A DNA stretch of 64,000 bases from Tubiluchus corallicola (lineage: Eukaryota; Priapulida; Priapulimorpha; Priapulimorphida; Tubiluchidae): positions 217,636 through 281,635 of the forward strand of contig JAQGDQ010000098.1 in the NCBI GenBank assembly GCA_030141605.1, written 5' to 3'. The notes beneath the pieces are model-generated. The model had not been told where the DNA came from. It worked only from the letters and a program-made list of their open reading frames with translations, and did not search any database. Below, piece by piece: positions 1-15,300 of this stretch (position 1 is the stretch's first letter; every line of letters begins with the position of its first letter). The position numbers were made by a program, and so were the translations under genes.

Positions 1-282
1 AAATCGCAGAACCAATAAAAGTTGTATTAAAACCGCGCCAGCAGTTCATAGATGCCGGGAAACAAGCCATGCTACGTTGCGAATTCAAAGGACATCCAAT
101 AAACATGATCACATGGTTCAAAGATGGAGTGCTATTGACTCAGGAATCCAGGATCAAACATACCATGAAGACGTCTGTGTTGAGCATACCAGCATTTCAG
201 CGGGAGGACAAGGGAATGTATCAATGTTTCGTATCAAACGAACAGGAGACAAAAGAAGCCATCGCGGAGCTAAAGTTAGGTG
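1..282 (+). CDS. Dscam: Dscam exon: Ig4 (cut by window edge)
   Basis: Frame from base 3 reads [11 protein letters not shown], then the Ig B-strand cysteine (LRCEF), the tryptophan (MITWFKDG) and the F-strand YQCFV. It ends AELKLGG, a block nearly identical to the end of Ig4 in insect Dscam1. The donor is G|GTAAGT, phase 1. The exon start is not visible but must lie just left of the window. Confidence 0.93.
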
Positions 283-3200
283 GTAAGTTGAGTTCCTTAC
301 ATGAAAACTGAATAGTCCCCAGAATTCGTGTCGAGTTGAAGGTAAAATATTATTGCCAGTTCAGAGTGTTATCCGTTGAAGATTACCAGTGAAGACTAGG
401 TTCCAGTTCCGCTGCAACTGTCTACATGCCCTGTTGATAAGTGATGAATTCCGGCTTGCAATGTGAACTCTTCGTTAAATTCAGTACTTCCATTATGTAA
501 AAGCAAAGACTTCCGGTCAGTTTTTTCCAAATACGTGCGTCGTGTTTTGTTTCTTGATCCACTTTTTCACTATGAACTAGTTTTATTCCCTCAGTATAAG
601 CTTGGCATGAAGACCGTCTATTTAAAGGAGTAAAAACTCCACAGGGACAGATACTTATCGACCTAACTACGTTTACAAGTGTCAGCATCAGATCCAAGAC
701 AAGAATTCAGAAAGCCAGTTAGCACCCTAGACAGGCTACTAATGAACTTGCTGCGACTTCGTTTTGCAACAGAAATTAGATCTTGCGATAATGATGCACC
801 ACTAATGACAGTATAGCTTTCGATCGACCTCCCGTTCAAAACTATTTCCCTGGAGGAATAGTGGTTTTTCACTCTCTTCTTTTGCCGCGTTATCAAACTG
901 ATTGTCAATTTTAGGCTTCAAATTTCTCCCGGTTAACCCCTAATTAAATTTCTTGGGCAACAAACGGAAAACTAGCGCAATGATTTGCTTTCAAATTTTC
1001 TTTATTTGAGCTGTCAAAAACGTTAAATACACAATTTTGTGTTTTTAATTTGTGCTTGGAGGAAAGTAATGCTCAATCATAATGAAATTTGTGATTGTGC
1101 AGTGATTCAATTCTACTTTTACTTTGCATTATGCATGAATATTATGTGCAAATTTTGCATTCGTTCGTTCAGTTGACTTTAATTCAGTCGATTTTCGTTT
1201 GCTGTTTCTTCATTTTCTTTATTAGTCCTTGTTTCCGTTTGCTTGTTTTTCGTGCGTTTATTATTTGTTTATTTGATTATTTGATTGTGTATTCACTCAG
1301 TGCTTTTGTTCGTTCGTTGATCCTTCTCTCTGGTCATTCATTCGGCCGTCTATTCACTTATTCGAGCGTTTTCTTTTATTTGCACTAAAAATTCTTTTAT
1401 TCTTTCGTTTTTTACTTATTATTTTCCTTGATTATTTTGAATCCTTTCAACGTTTTATTTGTTCTTTTGTTTATTAGCTTATTAGCCAGTTATGCTGTCA
1501 TATTCAATTCTGTAATCATTATATCAGCTTGTTATTTAGTGATTTTGAATTCACAACTCGCGTTCTTAATAAATTTGCGGTTCTGTGAGGTTCTAAATTA
1601 ATGTAAACCTTTTATCAAGCTACATGGAATGCATTCGCAGCGTATGATTAAACCAGTTAGGATTGGAATTAGAATTAGAATTATTTATTTATTTCGGAAT
1701 TGTTCGCAGAACACAAATATATAAATGTAAGGATAAAAACACTACTAAAAACTAACTTAAAAAATAATAACAATAAGTGGTGAATCTGCAAACTGACACA
1801 CATTTGACTAACACTGCTATCATAAGGCAATAAAATAGCTCTCTTATACACTTATTATTGGCAGCTTTTAGTTTTTTGATAATATGGCATAGTAGTTTCT
1901 CCACAATGCTATACGTCGTATGTGACATACGCTTGTGCAATAAATTTTATATTTTAAACATATTTAGCATATTTTAACATATTTAGCATATTTTAACATA
2001 TTTAGTACAAAACGAAAAGTTTCTAATAAGCTAATTTATGCATAACAATGTGAGAGTAATAGGTTATCTAAAATTATTATATTGTATATGAATATAATAT
2101 TCCAATAACACTGTTTTTTAATAATTTTCACATTTGTGTAATCTTTTATTTTTCGCAGTTGCTTCGCCAGAAATCAGGGAGGGGTTTAAGACAAGCCTTC
2201 TCTACCCCGGCGGCTCAATTTCCTTACAGTGTCTTGTATCGGGAAATCCGTTACCTGACGTCACGTGGTTCCTTGACGATACGGAGGTCACAACCAGTAG
2301 TAGATACCAACTGACTCACGTGGAACCAGGCCCTGGTGATGTCATCAGTACGCTGAATGTCAGCCGCGTAAGAGTGGAGGAAGGAGGGACGTATAAGTGC
2401 GTTGCCAGGAACCAACATGGCGAAACCTCCCATTCACAACACATTAATATTTACGGTAATGAGGGCTAGCAAATACATTATTTTATATATAATAGTGGTT
2501 TTGTTCCTGCTTTTCTTCCAAACAGTGCCTACGGTGCCAAGTTATTTGATTGATTTCGTTCTTATTTTCCCGAAATAAAATACATTGCGTGAAGACGTAA
2601 AACTTTTTGGTCAATCCGGTAGAGCTTTCTGGAGACACCAGGAATTATTTGTTAGAGAGGCACCGATGCACCAATAAACCAAAATTTAAGAATTAATTTT
2701 TAAGTAAATATTTTGTTTGTAAAGAGTTTCAATGCTAAATGTGAAGTAAAAGAAATAATAGAATAACGATAGTATCTGCGCATCTTATTTTGTTTCGTCA
2801 AAGCTTTGTCTAATAAAACATATATTAAATGTTATGATGAACATTATGTTATGATAAATATGACATATGTTACATTTGCATTAACTGATTTATTTTATTA
2901 CTTTAGGAAAACCGTTTGTTCGGCACATGAAGAATGTCACTGCTGTTGCAAATAAGAAGGTTGTTATTCAGTGTTATGTGTGTGGTTATCCCATCAAACA
3001 AGTTACTTGGGAAAAGGGTAAGTTACTGCTAGGTGAATGCTTTCATCATCTGGCTTGCAATTTCAGCTTGAAATGTATGAAGAACGTAGAGATTGAATAC
3101 CAGTGTAGTGATGACAAAACAATTTGCATCACAACAGCAACATCTTCTTCACGTCTTCGTTTTTATTTTGCGTCATCCTGTACCATTCTTCATCATCATT

Positions 3201-6200
3201 CCTCTGTTTGTATTTGCTTAACAAGTCGCAAACAGTTTGCCTAAATTTTGCTTTTATTCTAGCAGCATTTTTGTTAGAAAATAGGCCTATACTTCAATGA
3301 TACTTACTTGATGCTCTTAAAACAATGGTGTTAAAATAATAATAATAATTTTAGTCTTGCGTATTTTTCTTGTTTTTTTGTGCTGTTTATTCTACTTTTT
3401 ATTTGTAATTGTGTTACAGCTATAAAATTCTATAAAATTTGTATATTTAATGCATTTCTTTCATTTAAAGACAGTGTACTCAAGCTGTATTGGACCATCG
3501 TGTCTTTTATCCTGTCTTTCAACTTTTCGGCGAGACTTTTTGTTATATAATAAACTTTCAGCGAGCAGAAGCTTATTTTTTTATAGATGGGATTTTGCTA
3601 CCTGTAAATCATCGTCAGCACGTGACACCTGATGGTACTCTAGTATTAGAGAACTTAGACAAAGACATGGACGGAGGAATGTACACTTGTATCGCAAGGA
3701 ATCCAAACGGTCAAGAAGCCAGACGCTCAGTGCATGTGGAAGTGAAAGGTAGTCACGTGAATGGAGACGTGGTAATGAATGTGATGTGATGTGGTGTGGC
3801 ATAAAACGTGAGGTGGAGCAGTCTAGTTTAGTAAGGAAATGTGGCAAACAGGGAAATTTGGAACAGAATGTGGGGCAGAATCCTAAGTAACAAAATTCAT
3901 TATAATTGAAGTTTAAAACTAGACAAAGTATAAAAATGATAAAACTTATTAAACACAGAAAAACACATTAAACACACTAAAATCCCAGATACGTTTCCTG
4001 GACACCAGTTAGGAGTTGAAACATGAGTGTGTTTAGTGTGTTTTACTATAAATAGATTTTATAATTTTCATATTCTATGTTGTTTTACAAAGTTTATTTT
4101 GAACTTGAAATTTAAAAAAAAACATTAAAATTGGCTAGATAAATAGGAGTAGAACGTATAGTAGGAGCGAAACGGGATGAGTAAAAGTGTCTAGGTAATT
4201 GTGGTTTTTCATTAATATTTTGCAGTTGCTCCAAGCATTGTTCCATTTTCCTTTCCTCGCTTGAAACAAGGTGCCAGAGCGTTTACTATGTGTGGCATAA
4301 CAGGAGGTGATCCACCTATTGCCATCAGGTAAGTTGTTTGCATCACAGTTAATTGTTTTTTACATATATATAATTACAACAAGTCATTAGGTTTTTCACT
4401 ATAGCTCACAACGCCTTATTCAAAATTATACTACAGTTACTCAGTGTACCAACTAGGTTATTACAGAAAACAATAACCTTACATAAAGTAGCATAGATCA
4501 CTATATCATTTAGTTTTCGACACCCCATATAAATGGCCCCTATTATTAGTTTATATAAGGCTTACTGTACAGAAAATAACTAAACAGAGTAACTTGTGTT
4601 CTAAGTTTTTAGGGTATCTTGCGCCAATGACACCAATGACGTCAGTGATCAAGGACCCCTTACTTGCCGTCCTATTTTAGTCATTCGACGTTTAATCACC
4701 AATGCGTAGAAGCTGCTATTATTTTTTTATACTCGTCAGTAAGCATGTACAAACAGAATTGCTAAGCCAAACATAATAGTATCTCGAACTGTCTGGTGAC
4801 ATCATACGTTATCTGCAATTTCTATGAGTATGAACATGAATAAACTTAATTGGCAAAGGTCAGTTCAGTTCAGTTTTGACTGTGCAAGTTTATCACACGC
4901 AAATATTTGTATTCACATAAATGTTATTCCAATGCTGGGCCTACAAATACAAACAAAATAAATTAATCAGCAATCAGCAAAAACCAAGTCTCTCGGGAAC
5001 TTGAGCTTATTTTAATATTTGGGGAAAATGTTAGAAAGTTTCAGCACTAAAATTGTGATAAGCATCTTGTATAATTAGTAAAGTCAATTTAATGTCGTGA
5101 TTACTTACGCTTGGGCGCGCTCATTTAGACGAAAAATGGCGTCATCCGATTCTGCGCAAATATAAACACTTATCCTGCCAGGGGCTTTAGAATCTTTTTT
5201 TAACTTATAGAGCGAACTCTATAAACTAAATAACCAGCACGGCACCTACTACGTGCTGGCAAGTTTACATGCGTGTCTAAAAGTCAACAAAAAACTGTTA
5301 ATTAATTATTTACATAATTATTGTTAATTACTTACACATTTTAAGGTGTATTCCAGTAGTTTAAAGCAATGTAAACACTTTGAGTTTGACCGTAATTGAT
5401 CGAATGACTAATTTCTAGATAAGCACAGATAAACACAACATTAGAATAACGGAACTTCTAAGCAAACTGTGGAACTTCTAAAACGCGTATCTTCGCAGTA
5501 CTTGCTTTCACGGGAATTCACGCTGCCCAGCAGACACCAGCTTACGTCACTTTTGAAATATGCCGGCATCAACGTTCGTTTGGCAGGACATAAGAAATAA
5601 TTAAATTTCTTTTACATTATTGAGCAAAGCATTCTATTCCCATATTTTGTATTGTGATTTAAATATTCTTAATTGTACACTAAAATGCAATAAATGTTGT
5701 TCAAGGGTTAGTTCTTCCTTTAAAGTGCACAATAAAAAGAAGACATGGATTTATAAGTAGAGTGAATATGATGGAAATCGGGCTCAGGTAAACATAGTAA
5801 GTAGGCGTTTTTTTCTTTTACAGATGGGAAAAAGATGGTCGGCCAATTGCTAAAGATCTAGGTGTGAGGATCATTTACACGTCGGCGGACCTAATGTCAA
5901 CACTTTTAATACAGGCGGCACAACCTCAGCACAATGGAAATTATACCTGCATAGCTAGCAATCCAGCAGCAAGCGTTAGCCATACTGCAGCGTTGATAGT
6001 AGATGGTAATAATATTGCACTGCCACCAGAGCCTCTTTTAACATGTTGGCTGAGTACCAAGTTTGGTACACAGTGAAGCAATCTTGGTACTCAGTGACAC
6101 CTAAGTTTGCGTACTGGATACCGAGATACATTGTTTCAAAGAAAAGTAAATTTTGCCCGTTTCGTTGGTATGTACAACTAGTGATCCTAGCCTGGCCCTG

Positions 6201-9200
6201 TCGGAAAGAATAAATTTTGCCTATTTCATTGGGTAAGTATGACCAGTGATCCTGGCCTGGCCCTCTAGGAAACTCAATGAGTTTATATTCGCTCCAGTTT
6301 TGAAGAACTATAGATTCCTAGTGGTTGCTCGTCTGATGTGATGAACGTGTGCGGCACATGAATTATACGGAACAGTACAGCTTAGTATAGGCTGGGACTT
6401 GCACACGCAAGTACACGTAGTGACGTGACGACTCATTAGAGATCTTGTTCAGAAATTATGTGGAGAGGAGATGTGAGTTCGGTAGATATATTCTTTTATT
6501 TCTCATAATTTTTCGATATCTTATGCTATCATATCGCAGGTTTAATGTGCTTCGCTTTATGAAACGTGGCGCTCAGAAAAGGCCAGAAATAGCCGTTTCT
6601 GAAGGAACAATTCAAAATTTTTCCTGAATCCCCAGCCAAACTGGAGGGAGAAAGATCCCCCCTTGGTGCCCAGTCATTGTCCCTTAAAGATTCTCTGGCT
6701 GATTTTTGTTTTTGACTTCTGTTTGCTTTTCTACTGCGCAATTGCTATATTACAGCTCCGTCCACTAACTTCTTATGTGTTCAGTCATGCTGAATTATAC
6801 GCAACAGTACTATTTGTTACTGTAAGGTCGTTTCAAACCGTGCAATCTATAGCTTATGGAAAGGCCTACTTAAACCTACGTTTTCGATTAAATTTTAATT
6901 GGATTGGATTTAATACACCAATAAATGGGCTTAAAGTCTCTCAGAAATTCTAGCTCAGGCGATTTACTAACCAGTTAAATTTTTACGCCACCTGGCTCAT
7001 TATCTGCTTTTGAAAGTGAATCCTCAACGTGTTCCATCATATAAGACTAGCTAATATGGCTTCATCATGTAAGGCTTCACCCGTTTCATTGGTTTTCACC
7101 ACTCATCAACCGCATATCAACACTCTCAATCATGGTATAAGCACTAACTACACACAACTGATAAAATGTTTTCATTGTTTGATGAATTGTTAGCAAAGTT
7201 ATTCGTGCTTGTTGCTATACTGAAATAACATTTTCATTCGTGTTAGTGCCGCCATCTTGGATTTTTGAACCACGAGATACGTCCGTAATCATCGGAAGTG
7301 ACGTATGGATTGACTGCCAGGCAACTGGAACGCCACATCCATCTGTGGAATGGAGAAAAAAGAATCCAGGTATGACTGAGACCACACAGTAGGGTGAAAC
7401 TGAAGATGTTATCTGTCAAAGACTTGTGTTGGGCTAACTACAACAAGCTGTTACAATAATTGTTGCAGTTACATTGATAGAAACTGATGATGACTTAAGC
7501 TCTCTTTTACGAACTTCAGAAGTAAAAATTGCATCTTCTTTTTAGGCATTTTTACTGCTTTTCAGATCTTATCGGACGAGACGAACAATCGTATGTCGAA
7601 CTGAGTGACCGAAGACATCGGGTTTTTACGAACGGCACCTTACGTATCATCAACACAACAGAAGACGATTATGGAAGTCTCCTGTGTCAAGCTAGTAACG
7701 GAGTGGCTCCAGATTTGAGCAAATTGATCTTTTTAACGGTTCACGGTACGTAACTTTTAAACGGCACTTAAACTTCTTGATAGATTTGTAAACTTCATGT
7801 TGGTTTTCGGTATCACATAGGCCTAACACTTAGCATAGAGAACACACCATATCTAAGAACGTAGTGTTGTAAAAGTTTGTGACTGTATCCTACAACTTGT
7901 AAGTTTCAACGTTTAAAAAAGCGTCAAATTTTCAGTGCCCGCAACGTTTCATAAGAAGAGGGAGCATGTGACGGTGCGCCATGGAAAGACAGTTAGCATG
8001 GACTGCAAAGCAAAGGGAGAGAAACCCATAAATATTGTATGGATTGTGGGCGAATCTCAAAGAATTGATGGGTCAACCCGTGGCAGGTACGACAGGATTT
8101 GGCATTAGGTATTTTGAACTGCGACTTTCGGAAGCGAAAGCAAAGTGAGGAAAAAGAAGAATGGGAAAAGAAGTTTACCAAAATAGGAACAATGAAAAGA
8201 GCAAAATAAGACAGAACAGTGGGAAGAGACTAAGAATTAACACGAAAAAGGAAAGGTATCTGTCCAGAAGACAAATAGGAAGGAAGAACAAAAAAAAGAA
8301 AGAGAAAAGGTGACAGGAAATAAGAGAAGGAAATGAAGAAAACGATCAATTGAACAAGGGAAGAGACAAAAAATATGAAAAGGAGAAAATAAAGAAAAGA
8401 AGAGAAGAAAGAACAGAAAGGTAACTAAAAATAAAAACAAAGAAAGATAAAGGAAAAGGAGAAAAGAGAAAAATGAAAGAATAAATTAAAATATAAGTGA
8501 AAGAAAAAATGAGAAGGAAAGAAGTATAGAAAAACAAGCTAGAAAGGAAAAGGGAGCAAACAAATGAAAAAGAAAAAAGATGAGTGAAGAAACCAAAAAA
8601 ATGAGTTTATGAAAGAAAAAATAAGAAAAAAGAAAGGCAGAAGAAAACGTAATGGAAGAAATAACAAAAAAAAGAATAAATAGGAAAAATGGTGGGAAAA
8701 TTCAAGAAATTAAGAACACTAGAATAACACGAAATAAGAAAAACAGAAAGAAGAAACAAATAAGGAGAACAACAAAAAGAAAAAAGAGGGAAAAAGAAAG
8801 GATAGAAAGTAAGAAAAAAAGAAAGTAGAAAAAAGATGAAAAAGATGTAAGGCAAAAAACGACCAAGCATGATTTTATATAAAGAACATTTTATCTCAGC
8901 AATACACCTTTTATTGATTATTTTTAGATTGAAAATAGAACACTACGACACAGATAAGGGAGCAGCTTCTAAACTGACTGTAGATAACACTCGTAGAGAA
9001 GATTCTTCCAAGTACACGTGTGTGGCCACCAATGCTTATGGACATGATAGCACAATTAAGCAGCTGAAAGTACTAGGTAAAAACTAACAATTAACATGAT
9101 AATAAAAATTCCTTTATTCTTTATTGCTTTAAAGACGACGACGACGATAATGAAAATGACATGCTTGTTTGTGTGAGAACGGCGAAAATTTTTAATTGTT

Positions 9201-12200
9201 TTAAGGTAACAAGCATTTATTCTATTGGGCAGCATAAATTATACAGAAACTTCTTACAAAGCTTATGTTATCCACATAAACGATTTAATTGTCATTATCA
9301 TAAATACTTTTTAATTTCTAAATCAGCAAACATAAACTGCAATTGGATTCAATAGAGTGTGCAGCTTACATAGCTTGTTATAATCAAGTTTAGTTGTGTG
9401 GCAAAACGCGTATAGTTTTTTGCTGTGTATACTTGACGGAAACGAAGTCACGCTTACCAAAGTGTTCATTAAAGTGTACGCGTTCAAAAACTCACAGGCT
9501 ATGTAGAAAATCAGAAAAGCTTGTGGTAAACTAGAACAACGTCACACTGACACGCATTCGAGTTTAGTTGAATCAGTTGTAGTTGTACTTTCTACTAAAA
9601 TACGACACGTGTCAAAATTTATACCATTGTACTATTTGCCCAGTCACATTGGTATTACTACTATTGCAATTCTTTTATTTTCAATGGCGTTGTGTTTCAC
9701 TTCTAGCTTTTCTTGACAAAATTTAATATAAATCTGAAGTCGACAGGTTACAACAACCTCTCGTCACGAGACGACGTTTGAAACACTCGATGCAGCTGAT
9801 AATTAGAGCAGTTTATTAGTTTGCTGTAATAACTGGGAAAATTTATTAAAACAGTTATAATGGTATTGTTATATAATGACACGCAATGAGCACATACGAT
9901 AACATGGTCCCCGCTTAACAAATACCACGTCTTTCAGTTATAATTCACAAGTTGGTTGTTTTTTTTAAAGTATTATACAAATCGGCACTTTGCAAGCTCG
10001 TATTTCTTACCCAGTGTCACGGCTTACTTAATATACATATTGCGGCTGTGGTGGGACCGGAATCTATGAAATATGAAATGATAAAACATATACTTCTAAG
10101 ATAAAAAACGTAAACCCCAGAGAGGGGCGGCTTAGCAATACTTGGATAAGTAAGGCAGTATATACTTTACTTTTTAAAATAGCCGATTAATATGTCTGCC
10201 AAGATATAATGGCCGTTCGAAAAACATTCCAAAAACATATTCTTTTTGTCTTCTTGGGTCGCACTTAAAATTAATTCAGTAACTTAATTTGTGGATAGCC
10301 ATACAGAAATATACAGAAACTTGGACTTTATTGGTTCCGTTTGACAACAATAAAAAATTTAAAACGTAAAACGAAAAGCAAAATTCCAAAAAAATGCCTA
10401 CCGATTTTTAGAAAACTCCTTTTTTACTTCACAACACTATGTTCAATTGAAGCAAGACGCACATTTCTAAGACAGGTTATGAAGAATTATAAGCCTGTAA
10501 ACATACAATCCACGGATATATTAAATTGATATGAATTGGTGTTTCTATCACAATGTCCGCCGAATACAACTTATACAAGTCACTTAGTTGCTCGCTAATT
10601 CATAATAAATTTCTATTATTCACTGTGAGTGTCATCGTCTTAATAAATTGGATAATTTATTTGTTTTGGTGCTCTCAGAAAGTGATCATAAATGAGACGT
10701 GTAATGCTGGCAATTCTTAATCAAACCGGAAGTTCGTCCCTGCAGTTGGAATAAAGATGGGCGTTAAAATGGTGGTAAAATAAGAGAACGTAATTGAAGG
10801 TTGTTTATGATGGTTAATTTCATGTAGGTCTATGTTTAAAGGAAAACCAGATCCAAGGATATTGTTTTTTCGAGAACGTCTTAGATGAAAGAATTATTAC
10901 CACAGAAGCCTAATGATTCTTCCCTTTTATGTGCATTTCGCCATTCGCTAATTAGACAAGTGCTAGCGCTTGCATCTCATAAACGCGCTGCATAAAAGCG
11001 GGTGCTATACCTCTAAGTTCAGATGTGGTTCAGTTGTGATGTGGCGCACAAGTTCGAGAGCCATGAGTGAGCACAGCAGTGAACTTGAAATTTAAACTTT
11101 TAAACTTAAAATTTGGGAGTTTTGTATACCACGCAGAATGTTGTACAGCAGTACTGTACTTCAGTTTTTGCTTTCTCAGCACTTGTAACATACTCGTGTA
11201 ACGTTTGTGGTGTTGAAAATCATGTTATTTTGTGACATTATTACTAGCTGGGCTCCCCGGCCATTAATTTGGTTTTTAACTATCATTTAGTTAACAGAAA
11301 CACTTTGGCATCATTATGGATGTTAAAATGTACAGTTTTTACCGTGCCTCAAAATGGAATAGCATGTGAAAAATCATTCTGTATCTCTTTAATATACAAA
11401 TCTAAATGGGCCAGCCAAGTAATTAAATTAAAAATGTTAATTAAATGACACAGAGAACTGAAGGGGCAAACATTAATTAAAATGAATTTGAGGTAGCAGC
11501 ATTTTTAGATTTAAACAAAGCTTTCGATAGTAATAACCAAAAGAAATAGGATTTGACAAAATATCTTTAAAACTCATACACAACTACCTTCAAAATAGAA
11601 AACAGCGTGACAATTAAATCAGACTACATATTCAGATTTGAATAACATGTACCAGGGTACACCGCAGGGTACACTACTAGGGCCTTTATTGTTTTGCTCA
11701 CATGTTAACAATATTTTACAAGTGTTAGAATAGGTAGACATCACACACTACATAGGTAGACATTACAGACGACACCACAATTCATTTAGCACATGACAAC
11801 ATCTAAGTTGCATCACAATATTTAGAAAAAGACATCCAAAACATTAACATGGCATTTAATTACGACAACTAGAAACGAATAATAGTAAAACCGAATTTAT
11901 GATATTATCTCCCACTAACCATACTAACACTGTACCGTCAGTAACATTAAAAACTGATAAAGAAACTATAGGACAAGTTCAATTTGTAAAATTTTTAGGA
12001 ATCAAAGTATGCAACAACTTATCATGTGATGAACAATTTGAGAATATTTATACAAACATGACAGCCAGCACTTCATATCTACGGTAAGAGGTCAACTATC
12101 AAAACATACAAAAGTACTAATATACAAAAGACTAATATATTGTATGTTTTTTTATGCAGCCACATTTTCTATATGGCTGTTCACTCTTCCAAAATATCAA

Positions 12201-12285
12201 AAGAGAAAATTTTATAGAAATAAATATGTTGCAAAATATGCACTAAAATTAATATCAGATTTGTCGCACAAATCATCAATATAAA

Positions 12286-12384
<99 letters not shown>

Positions 12385-15300
12385 AAAATAAAGCCAAACA
12401 TAAGAATACATATTCTGCAATTAACTTGAGAAACGAATTAAAAGTCACAATCGTAGATGCACATAAAGATTATCATGCATTGTTATTCATTTTCAAATAT
12501 ATAAATAGTCTAAGTATTCCTTTCAAAAGTAACAAATTAGCACTACTCAAAAATTGCGAATCAAACGCCAGAATATCTAATTTGAAATAAACCAGAACAA
12601 ACAACAACTTTGAAAACAGTTCAATTTCGGAAAACGCCGTCCAGCTTTGGAATTCACTGCCGTTCCAAATCAAACGTATTTTAAAAACCACTAACCGATT
12701 CAAAACCAAAATAAAAGCATTAATGATGTCAAGATTTGAATATACAACTTACCAACACGACAATTCATACACTAATGCGGAATTCATTTACCTCAGGCCA
12801 TATTAAACAATTTAATTTTGTTGATAGTCAGTTTGTAAAATATGTAAAGTTTAAGTTTAAAGTCATATTTTATTTTTGCACCTGTACTTTGATTTTGCAC
12901 TGACGCGTTTGCCTTCAGCAGTGTATATAGTTTAACTTTCACTGATTGGGTATCTTAATATTTTGTTATGATTCTCAATTTTGTTATGACAAAGAAAGAT
13001 GAAAAAAGTACAGCCAACAGGCACTTTCTCCCTGCGCGTTGCACTTGAATGTCAATATTTTCCGATGGGCAGGGAATTGCTGAATGACACGGGACAACAA
13101 TGAAGCTAAGCAGTGCTGGGCCTGGTAAGTCAACGTATAGGTGACCGTCAAGAAAAGTGTTTCTGAGTGGTTTCATGTTTTGTATTTCCAGCTGTTTCTT
13201 TCGTAGGTGTATACAGGTGCGAATACTCTGCTGCCAGTGCTGTCTCAGATCTTAAAGGATTAGACGTTATAACGATGTAATTTCTGGTCCTACCACAATC
13301 TATTTTTAAATTTTCTGCTTGTCATAAAGTTCTTCGGTTAATTTATCGCTTTCGTCTTTTGCTGCTGTCAACGCCGAATCATTAATAGAGTCCTTTTTCT
13401 TCGATTGATTTCCTATTAATAATGCATGATGCGTGCTGATTCTGAAGACGCTTCATGAATAATTCTTGTCTTATTTTTGCTAGCTATTGTCATAATCAGA
13501 AGCGTTTCTAAACAGTCTAAACGTGGCTATGAAAATTATCGTTCTTTGATTTCTTGACGATCGCGAATGGTTTTGGACTTCTGATTATAAAAGTCTTTTA
13601 TCTAGCTCAAGCTCAGAGCTCATTTACAACGATTCAAAACTCAATTAAAAAAACATTTGCACTTTGAAAATGTACCCACAAACTTAGCCATATTAATTAT
13701 CCTATCGAATAGTTTGACCCTACTAGTAGTAGAATTTGAATTTTGAATTTATTTATTCCACAGCAACTCAAATATACATATAAATTGATATAACATTGAA
13801 AAAAATAAATAAACTATGCGAGTTACTGTGAGGAGGAGGAAGGAGCATTTTGCTTTCGAGTCCTCCTCCATTAGAAGAACATGAAATTAAGCTCAATTGT
13901 ATACATTTTACATTTTATAGTAAGGCACGCTTATTGCTGTTTTTCTTTTGCTTTACAGAAAAGCCTGAGATACCAATTGACTTGGCTATTAACGGATACA
14001 GCAGCCGCACCGTGCAAATATCGTGGAAGCCACCCTATGACGGCAACAGTCCAATACTGGCATATTACGTCTTATACAAACTAGTCTCAAGTAAGAACTT
14101 TAATTAATTAATAATTAAAAGTAATATAATTTTTAAAACAAGATAGCTAGCACACAAAGGTGCTATATAGTAACAAAGCAGATAATTTGCAAAAATTGGA
14201 AAAAAATCTTATCAACGAGGTCCCATTGCCCTAATTTAAATCAGCTATCATTTTGATAAAGTCGAAAAATGATGCCGTAAAAACAGTAAAAATACATCTA
14301 ATACGCTAAGCCCCCCCCCCCGCAATTTCCACTTACGGTTTTTTCTCGTTAGCAGCAATGAGAAAAAAAATCATTGATTCCTTCTCCTGAATTCGAAATC
14401 TTAAATTAGTCGAGTTACCGGAAGTCCGGAAACATTTTTTATAAGTTTTTCTTTGAAACGGAAGTTGTAATTCCTACCCAATATGCATTGCTTTCCATGA
14501 AAATCCATGAAGCTTCTGTACAAAATGGAAATCGTGGTTGACTCATTGCAATAATTACGTATTATCGTCGTAATTTTTGTTTTAAGATGAAATTTTATGC
14601 GAATTTTACGTGGCAAATAACATGTTGAGTTCAGATAAATTTTTCTTGGCCGATGTCATAAAGAGTTATCAAGAAAGTGTATGAACTGCAATAACAAGTT
14701 ATTGAGCGGTTTGAATTATTGTAGATCACAGTTTTTAAAAAAACAGCTTTGATTAGTCGCACTACATTGTGCATTAAACATATGACACACATCGGATTCA
14801 CCCATAGCTCGATTTAAAACTTAATTTTAAACTAAGTTTATCTTTTAAATTTTGGTTTTTAACTCTTTACCATCATATTATAGTATTACTCAGTACTGTA
14901 ATCTGACTTACATTATAGTAGACCGGGTAAGGTACTGGAAACGCTTTGCTATGAGGTATCGACCCATTTGACAATGCACCTTTCACTAGTTATGCCAGTA
15001 CACCAATTTTTTAGATCGCCAGTGGCACGTTTCGTAATTGTACACTTCGCAATTTTCCTTATTTTTGTCAGGCAGGCACATTGACAGTAGACTTTTTGCC
15101 AATGAACAATTTGGCAGTACAAGTGTATTTTGTTAGTGCACGCTTCGCCAGTGGTACAGTTTGCCAGTGCACATTTCACTAGTGCACATTAGTATCTTAC
15201 TGTCTTACTGGTAAAATTATAGAACTGACGAAGTGTACACTGGCGAAATGGACGACCAGCGGTTTGTTCACTAACGAAGTGACAAATAATTCCACTTATA

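Noticed and set aside
8237-8870. Phe/Leu/Ser-rich minus-strand frames suggesting a membrane protein
   Set aside because: They are the complement of the polypurine tract.
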